The position numbers and the translations under genes were made by a program. Below, one piece after another: positions 1 through 7,567 of a stretch of DNA of 30,620 bases (the stretch's first letter is position 1; each line of letters begins with the position of its first letter). Below the pieces are notes generated by a model. That model was given only the letters and a program-made list of their open reading frames with translations. It was not told the origin of the DNA and made no database searches. This DNA is from an uncultured Mollicutes bacterium. GTDB taxonomy: Bacteria; Bacillota_I; Bacilli_A; RFN20; CAG-288. The DNA lies in assembly GCA_900549915.1 (NCBI GenBank), contig URQF01000005.1:1-30620 (forward strand). The letters run 5' to 3'.

Positions 1-61
1 GATTATGATAGTTGATATTCACCCATAAAACAACATAAAACAGATTGAATTTAAAAGGAAA

Positions 62-101
62 AGCACTCCTTTCTGTCCGCTTTCGGACAGAGGGGAGTGC
101 T
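62..101 (-). terminator. Rho-independent terminator of the exporter operon
   Basis: A long stem is formed by agcactcc with ggagtgct (62-69 and 94-101) and an inner perfect arm ctgtccg/cggacag (73-79 and 84-90) around a cttt loop. Read on the minus strand it lies just after the stop codon of the last exporter gene and is followed by a T-rich run (TTTTCCTTTT). It therefore most likely ends the marR-exporter transcript. Confidence 0.85.
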
Positions 102-114
102 ATTTTCTTAAATA

Positions 115-2145
115 TTAGTCTTCCTGCTTTTCAATGGCGTTACCAGTATAAAGCTGATAATATTTGCCTTTTTCAGCAAGAAGCTGTTCATGGTTGCCGC
201 GTTCGATGATGTGTCCGTTTTCAAGAACCCTGATAACATCCGCGTTCTTAATCGTGCTGAGACGATGGGCAATAACGAAGACGGTGCGTCCTTTCCTAAT
301 GCCGTCCCTTCCTTTCTGAACCATGGCTTCGGTACGGGAGTCAATGGAAGAAGTAGCTTCATCGAGGATCAGAACCGGCGGATTGGCAACTGCTGCTCTT
401 GCAATCGCAAGAAGCTGACGCTGGCCTTGAGAGAGTCCAGAACCAGAATCCTTCAGCCTGGTATGGTATCCATTGGGAAGCTGAGAGATGAAGGTATCTG
501 CATTGGCAAGCTTAGCAGCTGCCATGACTTCTTCATCCGTGGCATCAAGTTTTCCGTAGCGGATGTTTTCCATCACGGTTCCAGTAAAGAGCTTCGTATC
601 CTGGAAAACCCTACCTAAGGAACGACGCAAGTCTGATTTCTTGATCTTGTTGATATTGATATCATCATATCGAATCTTACCATCGGCAATATCGTAGAAA
701 CGATTGAGAAGGTTCGTGATTGTTGTCTTACCTGCACCGGTAGGACCGACAAACGCAACCTTCTGTCCTGGCTTTGCATAGAGGGTAATATCGTGAAGGA
801 CAATCTTCTCTTGGGTATAACCAAAGTCAACATGATCTAAGGTAATATCGCCTTTTAACCAGGTATAGCTGGTCGGAGTGTTGTCCTTATGCGGGTGTTT
901 CCATGCCCACCTTCCCGTACGTTCCGTGGTTTCGATAGGATTTCCGTTCTCGTCTTTCTTGGCATTGACGAGTTCGACATAGCCTTCATCGACTTCGGCC
1001 TTTTCATCAATAAGAGAGAAGATACGTCCAGAACCTGCCAAAGCAAGAGCGATAGAATTCAACTGCTGACTGATCTGACCAATCGGTTGAACAAAGGCCT
1101 TGGAATACCTAAGGAACGAAGAGATGATACCAATGGTGTAGAATCCGTAGATGTTCGAGGAAGAGAACAGATGGATAGCACGGACATTATAGATCCTCCT
1201 CCTACCTCCGATGAAGGCAATGATTGCATACTGGAGATTTCCAAGCTGGTTGATCATCGGCCTTAAGGTATTGGCATAACGGTTTGCTTTAACGGCATCA
1301 TTGAACAGTTCTTCGTTATGCTTAGAGAAGCCATCAATATTTTCTTTCTCGTGATTGAAGACCTTGATGACCTTCTGGCCGGAAATCCTTTCTTCAATGT
1401 ATCCGTTGATCTTTCCAAGTTCATCCTGCTGAGCACGGAAGTAAAGTCCGGAATGAGAAGCAAAATAACGGCTGAGGACGAACATGATGAAAGCAAATGC
1501 AATGACAAGGATGGTCCTATAGATATCCGTTCCAATCCTCCTGACTAAGCAGAGAGTCCTAGAAACAAGAGAGGAGAAGGACATCGGAATAGCACGGGCT
1601 AACCTTTCACGAAGAGCATCGACATCGTTCGAATAGATAGACCTGATGTCTCCATGCGTATGCTGGTCAAAGTAGGAAACCGGAAGATCAAGCCTGTGGG
1701 AGAACCTTTCATCACGGATAATCTTCTGAACACCCTGAGCAATCTTTGCCATGCCGTAGTTATAGAAGAAACCGCCGATGATTCCGACAACGAAGATAGC
1801 ACCTAAGACAAGCCTGGCTTGATTGAAACTCAGATTCCAGAAACGAAGAGAAGCAAAGGTTGCCTTTGGATCCCTCTGGAAGACGACGTTTCCGCCTTCC
1901 CTTAACGGGTTGCCAGTAGAAGGATCAACAACGAAGATGGACGGAGTGAGATATTTATCAATTAGAATATTGCCGATGAAGTAACTTCCGGCAACCGCAG
2001 CAAACGCAGAGAAGATAATAGAGATACAGACACCAAGAAAAAGCCAAGGATAATATTGAAAGACGTAAGAAAGAAGACGCTTGGCCGGATGTTTTTCCGA
2101 AACCTGCATAGAATTCGGCCTCATTGCTTTAGTCCGCTTTGACAT
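115..2145 (-). CDS. Heterodimeric ABC exporter subunit, canonical NBD
   Basis: ABC exporter half-transporter, about 676 residues: an N-terminal six-helix membrane domain followed by one nucleotide-binding domain. The NBD has Walker A GPTGAGKTT, signature LSQGQRQ, Walker B ILILDEATSS with the catalytic Glu, and switch IAHRLST, so this is the catalytically complete half. The chosen start is the ATG at 2145, because AGGAGGTG sits at ideal spacing; a GTG at 2154 lies inside that ribosome binding site. The reading frame overlaps the upstream exporter gene by about 17 nt. AGG codons fall on Met columns of the family (IIRDEMFSHM, HTHGDIMS, LREMLAR, SLGMVFQDT, VQKGMDGIMKGRT, DVIMVLE), while CGT and CGC encode the neighbouring conserved Arg residues. 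By hand I count about 24 AGG against 9 internal ATG. Read with the standard code, transmembrane helices would carry several charged Arg residues. The substrate is probably a drug or lipid-like compound; this is inference. Confidence 0.93.
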   Translation of the reverse strand: MSKRTKAMRPNSMQVSEKHPAKRLLSYVFQYYPWLFLGVCISIIFSAFAAVAGSYFIGNILIDKYLTPSIFVVDPSTGNPLREGGNVVFQRDPKATFASLRFWNLSFNQARLVLGAIFVVGIIGGFFYNYGMAKIAQGVQKIIRDERFSHRLDLPVSYFDQHTHGDIRSIYSNDVDALRERLARAIPMSFSSLVSRTLCLVRRIGTDIYRTILVIAFAFIMFVLSRYFASHSGLYFRAQQDELGKINGYIEERISGQKVIKVFNHEKENIDGFSKHNEELFNDAVKANRYANTLRPMINQLGNLQYAIIAFIGGRRRIYNVRAIHLFSSSNIYGFYTIGIISSFLRYSKAFVQPIGQISQQLNSIALALAGSGRIFSLIDEKAEVDEGYVELVNAKKDENGNPIETTERTGRWAWKHPHKDNTPTSYTWLKGDITLDHVDFGYTQEKIVLHDITLYAKPGQKVAFVGPTGAGKTTITNLLNRFYDIADGKIRYDDININKIKKSDLRRSLGRVFQDTKLFTGTVMENIRYGKLDATDEEVMAAAKLANADTFISQLPNGYHTRLKDSGSGLSQGQRQLLAIARAAVANPPVLILDEATSSIDSRTEAMVQKGRDGIRKGRTVFVIAHRLSTIKNADVIRVLENGHIIERGNHEQLLAEKGKYYQLYTGNAIEKQED

Positions 2146-3880
2146 CGAAATCACCTCCTCCTAACTGAGACTCATACAGCTCTTTATAAACTGGGCAGTT
2201 CTGCCTTAATTCATCGTTGTTGCCCTGAGCGACAATCTTACCTCCGGCATCCCTGACAATAATGGTCTGGCAGTCACGGATAGATAAGACACGTTGAGCA
2301 ATGATGAACTTCGTGACGTCATTCCGTTCTTTTGATAACCCTTCCCGGATTAAGCTATCGGTATGAGTATCACAAGCACTTGTGGAATCATCGAGAATCA
2401 GGATCTTCGGATTCTTCAATAGTGCACGTGCGATACAAAGACGCTGCTTCTGACCGCCGGAGACATTGTTGCCTCCTTCGACTAACATCGTATCCAGTCC
2501 CTTCGGGAAACGCTTCAGGAACTCGCTTGCCTGAGCAAGATCACAGGCTTTCCAGATTTCTTCATCGGTGGCGTTTTCATTGCCCCACTTCAGGTTCTCA
2601 CGGATGGTTCCTGTGAACAAGGTGTTCTTCTGAAGAACGACAGCAACAGCATCACGAAGTTTAGCAACATCGTATTCCTTGACATTATGTCCAGCGACAA
2701 GGACTTCACCTTCCATGGCATTATAAAGACGGGCAATTAAGGAAATCAGAGTTGTCTTGCTAGAGCCAGTCGGTCCGATAATACCGACTGTCTCGCCAGA
2801 AGCAAAGTTCAAATTCACGTTTTCAAGAACGTTCTTTCCTTTTCCATAGCTGAAAGAAACATTCTTGAACTCGACTTGTCCATTCTCGACTTCCCTGATT
2901 GGATTCAAAGGGGAAACAATATCCGACTGTTCATTCAGAATCTCAACGCAACGTTCTGCACTATTACGGGAAATGATGATCCTGACATAAATCTGGGAAA
3001 CCATCCTTAACGACCTGAGAATCATCCTGATGTAGGTGAACAAAGTCGTTAACTGCGTAATCTGAAGAGAAGTATTTCCGCTTTCAACAATCTTCTTAGC
3101 ACCGAAATAGGAAATGAACCTCCTAGTTCCGTAGACTGCTAAGTTCCTGACTGGACCATTAAAGGCAAGACGGTATTCTGCTTTGATATAGTTCGAATAG
3201 ATACCAGCCGAAATCTTCTTGAACTTACTTGTGTGGTATTCTTTTCGATCAAAAGATTTGATGACTCGGACACCATCAACGTCTTCCTGGACATCTTGGT
3301 TCAGATCATCATAAGTATCAAAGATCTTAACAAAGAGCTTATGAGCGGAATTAGCAATAACAATCAGAACCAGAAGCAAAACAGGGATGACAATAAGGAA
3401 AACCCATGCCAGACTTGGAGCAGTGACAAACGACCTGATCCTAGCAAAGATCCTCCTTAAAGGAGCACGGATGACCCTGCGGAGGATCATCATGAAGGAA
3501 AACTGGATGTTAGCCCTATCGGTTGTCCTTCGGGTAACAATCGAGGAAGTAGAGAACTTATCAATGTTCTTGAAAGAATAAGTCTGGACTTTCTCGTACC
3601 TTCCCTGGCGCAGGTTCTTTCCAAATCCAGCAGCAGCAGAGGAGGCCCAATAACCTGCAAAAATACCGGCAGCTGCAGCACAAATGGCCATGCCAGCGAT
3701 GATTCCAGTCCACCTTCCAATCTCAGAAGCAGAGTTGTTCTGAACACCTGCTAAAAGATACTGAAGGAAGAATGCAACAAGAATTTCGAGCCTTGCTTCC
3801 AAAGCAACAGAAACCCAAGTGAATATCGTATCCTTCCAATAGCCATGCATGAATGTGACGAGCCGTTTAATGGTGTTCAT
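2129..3880 (-). CDS. Heterodimeric ABC exporter subunit, degenerate NBD
   Basis: Second half of the heterodimeric exporter, 583 residues: membrane domain then NBD. The ATP site shows the substitutions typical of the non-catalytic partner in TM287/288- or LmrCD-type exporters: Walker A GPTGSSKTT, Walker B ILILDDSTSA with Asp in place of the catalytic Glu, and IAQR instead of IAHR. The signature VSGGQKQR is intact, so one full and one degenerate site are expected in the complex. The start is ATG after AAAGGAGAT, and that ribosome binding site lies inside the last codons of marR, which this gene overlaps by 14 nt. AGG again matches family Met or hydrophobic columns: RAPLMMIFAMIMSF, TRMTTDMANIQ and TIIVMD, with CGA and CGT giving Arg in the same stretches. 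Confidence 0.92.
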   Translation of the reverse strand: MNTIKRLVTFMHGYWKDTIFTWVSVALEARLEILVAFFLQYLLAGVQNNSASEIGRWTGIIAGMAICAAAAGIFAGYWASSAAAGFGKNLRQGRYEKVQTYSFKNIDKFSTSSIVTRRTTDRANIQFSFMMILRRVIRAPLRRIFARIRSFVTAPSLAWVFLIVIPVLLLVLIVIANSAHKLFVKIFDTYDDLNQDVQEDVDGVRVIKSFDRKEYHTSKFKKISAGIYSNYIKAEYRLAFNGPVRNLAVYGTRRFISYFGAKKIVESGNTSLQITQLTTLFTYIRMILRSLRMVSQIYVRIIISRNSAERCVEILNEQSDIVSPLNPIREVENGQVEFKNVSFSYGKGKNVLENVNLNFASGETVGIIGPTGSSKTTLISLIARLYNAMEGEVLVAGHNVKEYDVAKLRDAVAVVLQKNTLFTGTIRENLKWGNENATDEEIWKACDLAQASEFLKRFPKGLDTMLVEGGNNVSGGQKQRLCIARALLKNPKILILDDSTSACDTHTDSLIREGLSKERNDVTKFIIAQRVLSIRDCQTIIVRDAGGKIVAQGNNDELRQNCPVYKELYESQLGGGDFDVKAD

Positions 3881-4331
3881 TTTTTAATCTCCTTTCATCT
3901 TCTTCCCTATTATTTAATATATGATTTAAGACTTTAAGCGTTGTGTGTTTTTCTTCTTCCGAGATTCCTTTCTCAAGGGTATCTGTCAACCAGATGAAGA
4001 AATCCGTATAAGGAACACAGGATTCTTTTCCTCTCTGTGTCAGTGCAATTCTTTTTGCTTTTCTATTATTTTCTTCTACTTCCCTAGTCAGCAATCCTTT
4101 CTTTTCCCTGTTGTTCAGAGAGGAAGAAACCGTTGCCTTAGAAAGATGGAACTTTTCCTGAAGCTCCTTAGCGCTGGCACCAGGATGTTCATAAAGATAG
4201 AAAAGCAAGTTTCCTTCATTTCCTTGCGTAAGAAGATTTCTCTCCTTCCTTTTTCGATTGATAAAGGCACCTATCTTACTAGAGGTCCTATGAATCCTAG
4301 ATCCTAAAACATTATCGTTAATACAAGACAT
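3867..4331 (-). CDS. MarR-family transcriptional regulator
   Basis: A 154-residue winged-helix protein. The central part follows the MarR plan: a helix ending NLLFYLYEHPGASAKELQ, a recognition helix HLSKATVSSSLNN, then MEKKGLLT and the wing ending RIALTQRGKES. It most likely represses its own operon, which continues directly into the two exporter genes (14-nt overlap with the first). Seven codons are AGG and only the start is ATG, so with the standard code the protein would appear to lack internal Met; MEKKGLL is the usual motif after the recognition helix. No clear ribosome binding site precedes the ATG at 4331; the sequence just upstream is the palindromic operator, so the exact start is less certain than the gene. 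Confidence 0.9.
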   Translation of the reverse strand: MSCINDNVLGSRIHRTSSKIGAFINRKRKERNLLTQGNEGNLLFYLYEHPGASAKELQEKFHLSKATVSSSLNNREKKGLLTREVEENNRKAKRIALTQRGKESCVPYTDFFIWLTDTLEKGISEEEKHTTLKVLNHILNNREEDERRLKNEHH

Positions 4332-4337
4332 AAATTA

Positions 4338-4365
4338 TAGTTCGCATACGAACTAAACAATTATA
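4338..4365 (-). promoter_or_regulatory. MarR operator palindrome with promoter -10
   Basis: An 18-bp interrupted palindrome lies at 4338-4355, with arms TAGTTCG and CGAACTA around a four-base centre. It is immediately upstream of marR and beside a perfect TATAAT on the minus strand (attata on plus, 4360-4365). Size and symmetry fit a MarR dimer site, so autoregulation of marR and the exporter is the natural reading. I do not see a convincing -35 box. Confidence 0.6.
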
Positions 4366-4760
4366 AGCAGCCTATATAGAAAAAGATAGCCTTTTTTTCT
4401 GTAAGGCTTTACACAATTAGTCTAATATTCCACAATAAGCAAGTCATTACTAAAAAATGAGGGAGTTTTCCAATATAGACGCCGTTTTTATGTTTACGAT
4501 GCCAAGAGTATGTGGTTGTTCGAACTCTAAGCTTTATGACTTCAATGATAGAGTAGACACAAGGAAAAGAACGGAAATAGATTGTTACAACTGTCCCATT
4601 AGACAAGTGAAAACCCAGAGCCGTCCTCTGAAGAAAATTACTCGATTCTCTTGCAAATACTTTTGTTCCTTCCTTCTCCTTGTTTTCGATTCAGTGTTAA
4701 TTTCCGTCTTGATCGGAAGGGAATTCATATTCCCCTTTTTCCTTGTTGTAGACAGGCATT
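4366..4760. other. AT-rich intergenic region with repeat copy A
   Basis: About 400 nt separate the marR promoter from the small orphan gene. I see no supported gene in it: open frames on both strands lack ribosome binding sites and recognisable products. It holds one copy of the repeat sequence that also occurs at 6902-7035, and a weak hairpin gggaat/attccc near 4720-4736. This is the low-coordinate edge of the AGG-free island. Confidence 0.5.
4438..4500. repeat. Dispersed repeat, copy A
   Basis: The segment starts agcaagtcattac, continues aaaaaatgagggagtttt and ends tagacgccgtttttatgttta. It matches the start and end of the longer block at 6902-7035, with the middle repeat units missing. 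The shared order over about 60 bp means the two places derive from one element. Multiple short end repeats of this kind occur in IS21-family elements, but no istA or istB gene is visible, so the family is only a suggestion. Confidence 0.6.
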
Positions 4761-5174
4761 TCACATTTTTTGTCTTGTGATTATACATTTTCCAGAATTG
4801 AAAAGGCTTATTAGCGTCCCGTCTAGAACCACCATGGACATTTTTTCAAGTTCTTCTTCCAAATAATCGTCATAATGAATAAAGTCATAGAACATCCAGT
4901 CCAATGATCTGCCTTTGTACTTTACCAATTCCTCTTCCTTGAATACATCAGCAGCACCTATTAGATGTCCGCCCCCGCAATCAGGAGTAACCTGCGCACA
5001 AACATATTCAAAACCATGACGAAGATAGTATTGCCGATAATGTTCGGGCATTCTGGAATAATTTTCTACATATCCAACCACAAGACCAATATAATCATAA
5101 TACTCCACATAATGTCCTATGGAAGGAGTGCGTGGAACATAAATTTTCTGTCTGATTTTGTATTTGTGTTTCAT
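4761..5174 (-). CDS. Small orphan protein of the island
   Basis: A 137-residue acidic, Tyr-rich protein that I do not recognise. It has a good start: ATG preceded by ATAGGAGC at normal spacing, and a plausible promoter 72 nt upstream of the ATG. No signal peptide or membrane segment is evident. The C-terminal half contains runs such as FYDFIHYDDYLEEELEK. It has no AGG codon, and its five internal Met residues are all ATG, unlike the operons on either side except the neighbouring ATPase. It lies between copies of the dispersed repeat, which suggests acquisition by transfer. Function is unknown. Confidence 0.6.
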   Translation of the reverse strand: MKHKYKIRQKIYVPRTPSIGHYVEYYDYIGLVVGYVENYSRMPEHYRQYYLRHGFEYVCAQVTPDCGGGHLIGAADVFKEEELVKYKGRSLDWMFYDFIHYDDYLEEELEKMSMVVLDGTLISLFNSGKCIITRQKM

Positions 5175-5503
5175 TAATTTTGCTCCTATCAGGATATCTC
5201 TCTACCTCATCTCCATAGCTGGATTTACGCAAAAAGCTCCCGTTTTTTGATTATTCTATTACTGTTTTTTGGAACAATCAAGATTGAAAAACCGCTTGCT
5301 TCTGACGAAAAAATAGTCCAAACAAAATCCGAACGAAAAACAGACAAATTTCAAATGTATGGAGAAAATCAGTCCAAAGAAGTCTCTATATCATCATATG
5401 ACTCAAAGCCTTTGTGTGATTTTTCCATTTCCTATGGGTCTTCTATACCTTGCTGCAAAGTACTAATACATTAAGGATATTAGTTGGTGTATAAAAAGCG
5501 CGT
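5175..5503. other. Intergenic region between ATPase and orphan gene
   Basis: About 330 nt without a convincing gene. It contains the promoter given at 5253-5281 and a 7-bp inverted repeat actaata/tattagt at 5462-5484 just after the ATPase stop codon. A 75-codon frame on the plus strand begins with TTG, has no ribosome binding site and is not supported. Confidence 0.5.
5253..5281 (-). promoter_or_regulatory. Sigma-A type promoter for the orphan gene
   Basis: On the minus strand, TTGATT (5276-5281) and TAGAAT (5253-5258) are separated by exactly 17 nt. Transcription would begin near 5246, giving a leader of about 70 nt before the ATG at 5174. The boxes are good matches, but they sit in AT-rich sequence where chance matches are common. 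Confidence 0.5.
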
Positions 5504-6850
5504 TTATGCAAATTGAAATGTTGAAAGAAAGTCCTTAATAAGAAACGCACAGAAATGCGGAAAGGTACAAATGTTGGAGTCATATCCGATATTTCCTTTT
5601 ACAATCTTTATTCCGAAACGGATTTCAGGATAATTATCACTTTTGATCAAAGTCGAAAGAGATTTGGCATTGTTATTGCCAGCTTTCACTTCAATCGGTA
5701 CAAGATAATCATTATATCGCACAAAGAATTCTTCCTGCAAAGTAGAATTTTCCTTTTTATAATAGTGAAGATCGTAACCAGATTTTACAAGTGCTTCTCC
5801 GATAATGTTCTCAAATAATCCGCCTTTATAAACATCAAGGTTCTTATTTTGCCGGAAATCCATTTGCGCTTCATCGTCAAGCTGAGAAAGAAGCAAGCCA
5901 TTATCTGCGTAATAAAGGATACAGCAATCTTCGATAACGTTTCCTTTAAGCGGTAAATTCGGGGTTTGTAAAGCTCTGCTGACATTTACGATGCCTGCGT
6001 CTTCAAGCCATTCGAGCGAACCGCGGTAATCTGCAAATTTTGCGCCTGAACGAACCTTTGAAATTTGGAATTTCTTGTTTTCTTTGCCGAGTTGGAAAGG
6101 AACGGAGCGAAATACGTTGGTAATACGCGATTTATCAAGTCCTACGGCATACTTTCTGATGTCTGCTTCGTAACCGATAACGATTTGGCGTTGAATTTCA
6201 AGAGTGTTTTCAAACGTCTTTTTCGAAACGAAATCTTTTACGGCATCAGGCATACCGCCGACAATGCAGTAATCCAAAAACAAGTCGTTATAGATTTTCA
6301 GCACGGCAGGAGAAAACGGGGTAAAAGATTGCATATGGGACAAAATATCTTCTTTAACGGAATCATCGTATCCGAGAGCCCATAAAAACTCTTCAAAGTC
6401 GAGGGAGCGCATTTCGATTTCAGTTTTATAGCCTACACTGATGCTCGAGATTTCCTTGTAATGAATGCCCAGTAAAGAACCGCTGCAAATCACATCGTAA
6501 TTTCCGTCAAGCGAAAAGAATTTCAAAGACGTTGCAATATCGGGGAATTCTTGAATTTCATCAAAGAAAATAAGGGTTTTGCCTTTTATAAATCGTGCTG
6601 CCGGGTTTATACGAGAAATATTTTTGATAACGGCTTCAGCAGAGTATCCGTTTTCAACGATTTGCTTATATACGGGATCTTCGGCAAAGTTGATTTCAAC
6701 AATGCTTTCATAATTTCGTTTTGCAAAATTTTCAATTGATTTTGTTTTGCCGACCTGTCTTGCACCTTTTATAATAAGCGGCTTGTGATCTGGGTTTGTT
6801 TTCCAATCAAACAGATATTTGTCGATTTTACGCTTCAAGTATTCACTCAT
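5504..6850 (-). CDS. AAA_14 / DUF4143 family ATPase
   Basis: About 448 residues with the layout of the AAA_14-DUF4143 family. Walker A GARQVGKT is near residues 29-36 and Walker B TLIFFDEIQE near 92-101, followed by the family motifs CSGSLLG and MRSLDFEEFLWA. A C-terminal nuclease-like fold carries IEVKAG. The ATG at 6850, after GAGAGGTG, is preferred to a TTG two codons earlier. The cellular role of this family is poorly defined; such genes are common, patchily distributed and often mobile. I scanned the whole reading frame and found no AGG codon in about 450; its Met residues, including the family Met of MRSLDF, are ATG. This differs sharply from the flanking operons and fits recent acquisition from a standard-code genome. 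The protein reads the same under either code. Confidence 0.88.
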   Translation of the reverse strand: MSEYLKRKIDKYLFDWKTNPDHKPLIIKGARQVGKTKSIENFAKRNYESIVEINFAEDPVYKQIVENGYSAEAVIKNISRINPAARFIKGKTLIFFDEIQEFPDIATSLKFFSLDGNYDVICSGSLLGIHYKEISSISVGYKTEIEMRSLDFEEFLWALGYDDSVKEDILSHMQSFTPFSPAVLKIYNDLFLDYCIVGGMPDAVKDFVSKKTFENTLEIQRQIVIGYEADIRKYAVGLDKSRITNVFRSVPFQLGKENKKFQISKVRSGAKFADYRGSLEWLEDAGIVNVSRALQTPNLPLKGNVIEDCCILYYADNGLLLSQLDDEAQMDFRQNKNLDVYKGGLFENIIGEALVKSGYDLHYYKKENSTLQEEFFVRYNDYLVPIEVKAGNNNAKSLSTLIKSDNYPEIRFGIKIVKGNIGYDSNICTFPHFCAFLIKDFLSTFQFA

Positions 6851-6901
6851 AAACAAGACACCTCTCGTTAGTTATATTAACACACATAAAGAAGATAAAA
6901 T

Positions 6902-7035
6902 CAAGTCATTATATAAAAAATGAGGGAGTTTTATCCATAAGTGACTAAAAAATGAGCCAGTTTTTGATAGACATTCACTAAAAGATGAGGGAGTTTCTCT
7001 AAGTAGACGCCATTTTTATGTTTATGGTGTTGGGT
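6902..7035. repeat. Tandem atgagggagttt repeats, copy B
   Basis: Three degenerate units carry atgaggGAGttt or atgagCCagttt at 6920, 6952 and 6985, spaced 32 and 33 nt apart. They are followed by tagacgccatttttatgttta. The block begins caagtcattat, like copy A at 4438, and ends with the same tagacgcc segment, so A and B are the same element with different unit numbers. They lie in the same orientation on both sides of the AGG-free ATPase and orphan gene. Regular 20-30 bp end repeats are a feature of IS21-type ends; without a transposase gene this remains tentative. Confidence 0.65.
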
Positions 7036-7334
7036 GGAAGTGAGGTGGCTTGAGGTAAAAATTCATAAAAAAGAGTTTCCAAAGAGGTAAAAATGAAAAA
7101 TCAAAACATAGGAGATATCTTCGTCATCGTATGGCATCTCTGACATTTGACTTTAAATAGAACTAAGCCATATTACTGGGAAAGACATAATGATTCTTTG
7201 CTTGACTTGAGTTAATGCTATGAATCTTGGTCCAGTGAGATGGGTGTGTTACATTAGTCAGAATCCTTTTTTTGGTTTTTTGTTTGTTGCTGCAGATATC
7301 TATGATTGTAGTCTGTAGAACACCGCCTTTTTGG

Positions 7335-7385
7335 CTAATTAATATTTTGGCATATTTTTTCTTTTAATAGCCCATTGATGTTCAT
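7335..7385 (-). CDS. Possible very short reading frame
   Basis: ATG at 7385 follows TAAGGAGGT at ideal spacing, one of the best ribosome binding sites in the window, yet the frame gives only MNINGLLKEKICQNIN and then TAG. It may be the start of a decayed gene or a short peptide. Nothing downstream restores a recognisable protein in any frame. Confidence 0.2.
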   Translation of the reverse strand: MNINGLLKEKICQNIN

Positions 7386-7523
7386 TGTTCACCTCCTTAT
7401 GTTATGGCAATAAGTAAATCGATTGACCGATGTATTGTCCATTGTTTTTTGATTGATGAACTTTTTTCAGAAGACAATGCTATCTTCTTTCTGTATAGAA
7501 ATCAGCATTTGGAATCGAGACCT

Positions 7524-7553
7524 CAAAAATAGGTGGAGCAGCCGCTCCACCTA
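7524..7553 (-). terminator. Rho-independent terminator of the lipoprotein operon
   Basis: A perfect 10-bp stem taggtggagc/gctccaccta (7530-7539 and 7544-7553) has a four-base loop. On the minus strand it is followed by ATTTTTGAG, a short T-run. It lies 14 nt after the stop codon of the large lipoprotein gene. Confidence 0.85.
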
Positions 7554-7567
7554 TCGTGTTTTAAGAC

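Larger units (their letters stand above)
6851..7567. other. AT-rich intergenic region with repeat block B
   Basis: A 700-nt stretch without a supported full-length gene. It contains the tandem repeat block 6902-7035, a possible very short reading frame with a strong ribosome binding site (7335-7385, minus), and the terminator of the lipoprotein operon near 7530. Both strands between 7040 and 7330 are broken by stops. A plus-strand start with a ribosome binding site at 7093 yields only MKNQNIGDIFVIVWHL before a stop. The region looks like decayed mobile-element sequence, but I cannot assign a family. Confidence 0.5.

Noticed and set aside
190..618. 142-codon plus-strand frame opposite the exporter gene
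   Set aside because: It lies antisense to a well-conserved NBD, has no ribosome binding site and no recognisable product; it is a shadow of the minus-strand gene.
4720..4745. Plus-strand terminator (gggaat/attccc then CTTTTTCC)
   Set aside because: The stem is only six base pairs, and no plus-strand gene precedes it. Weak hairpins of this kind are expected in AT-rich DNA.
5247..5474. 75-codon plus-strand frame in the island
   Set aside because: TTG start without ribosome binding site, in AT-rich DNA that holds a good promoter for the opposite strand.
6902..7000. CRISPR array
   Set aside because: Only three degenerate units 32-33 nt apart, with related sequence between the conserved cores and no cas genes. 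They look like mobile-element end repeats.
7040..7330. Transposase remnant
   Set aside because: I translated parts in several frames and found no recognisable transposase motif, so no family can be assigned.
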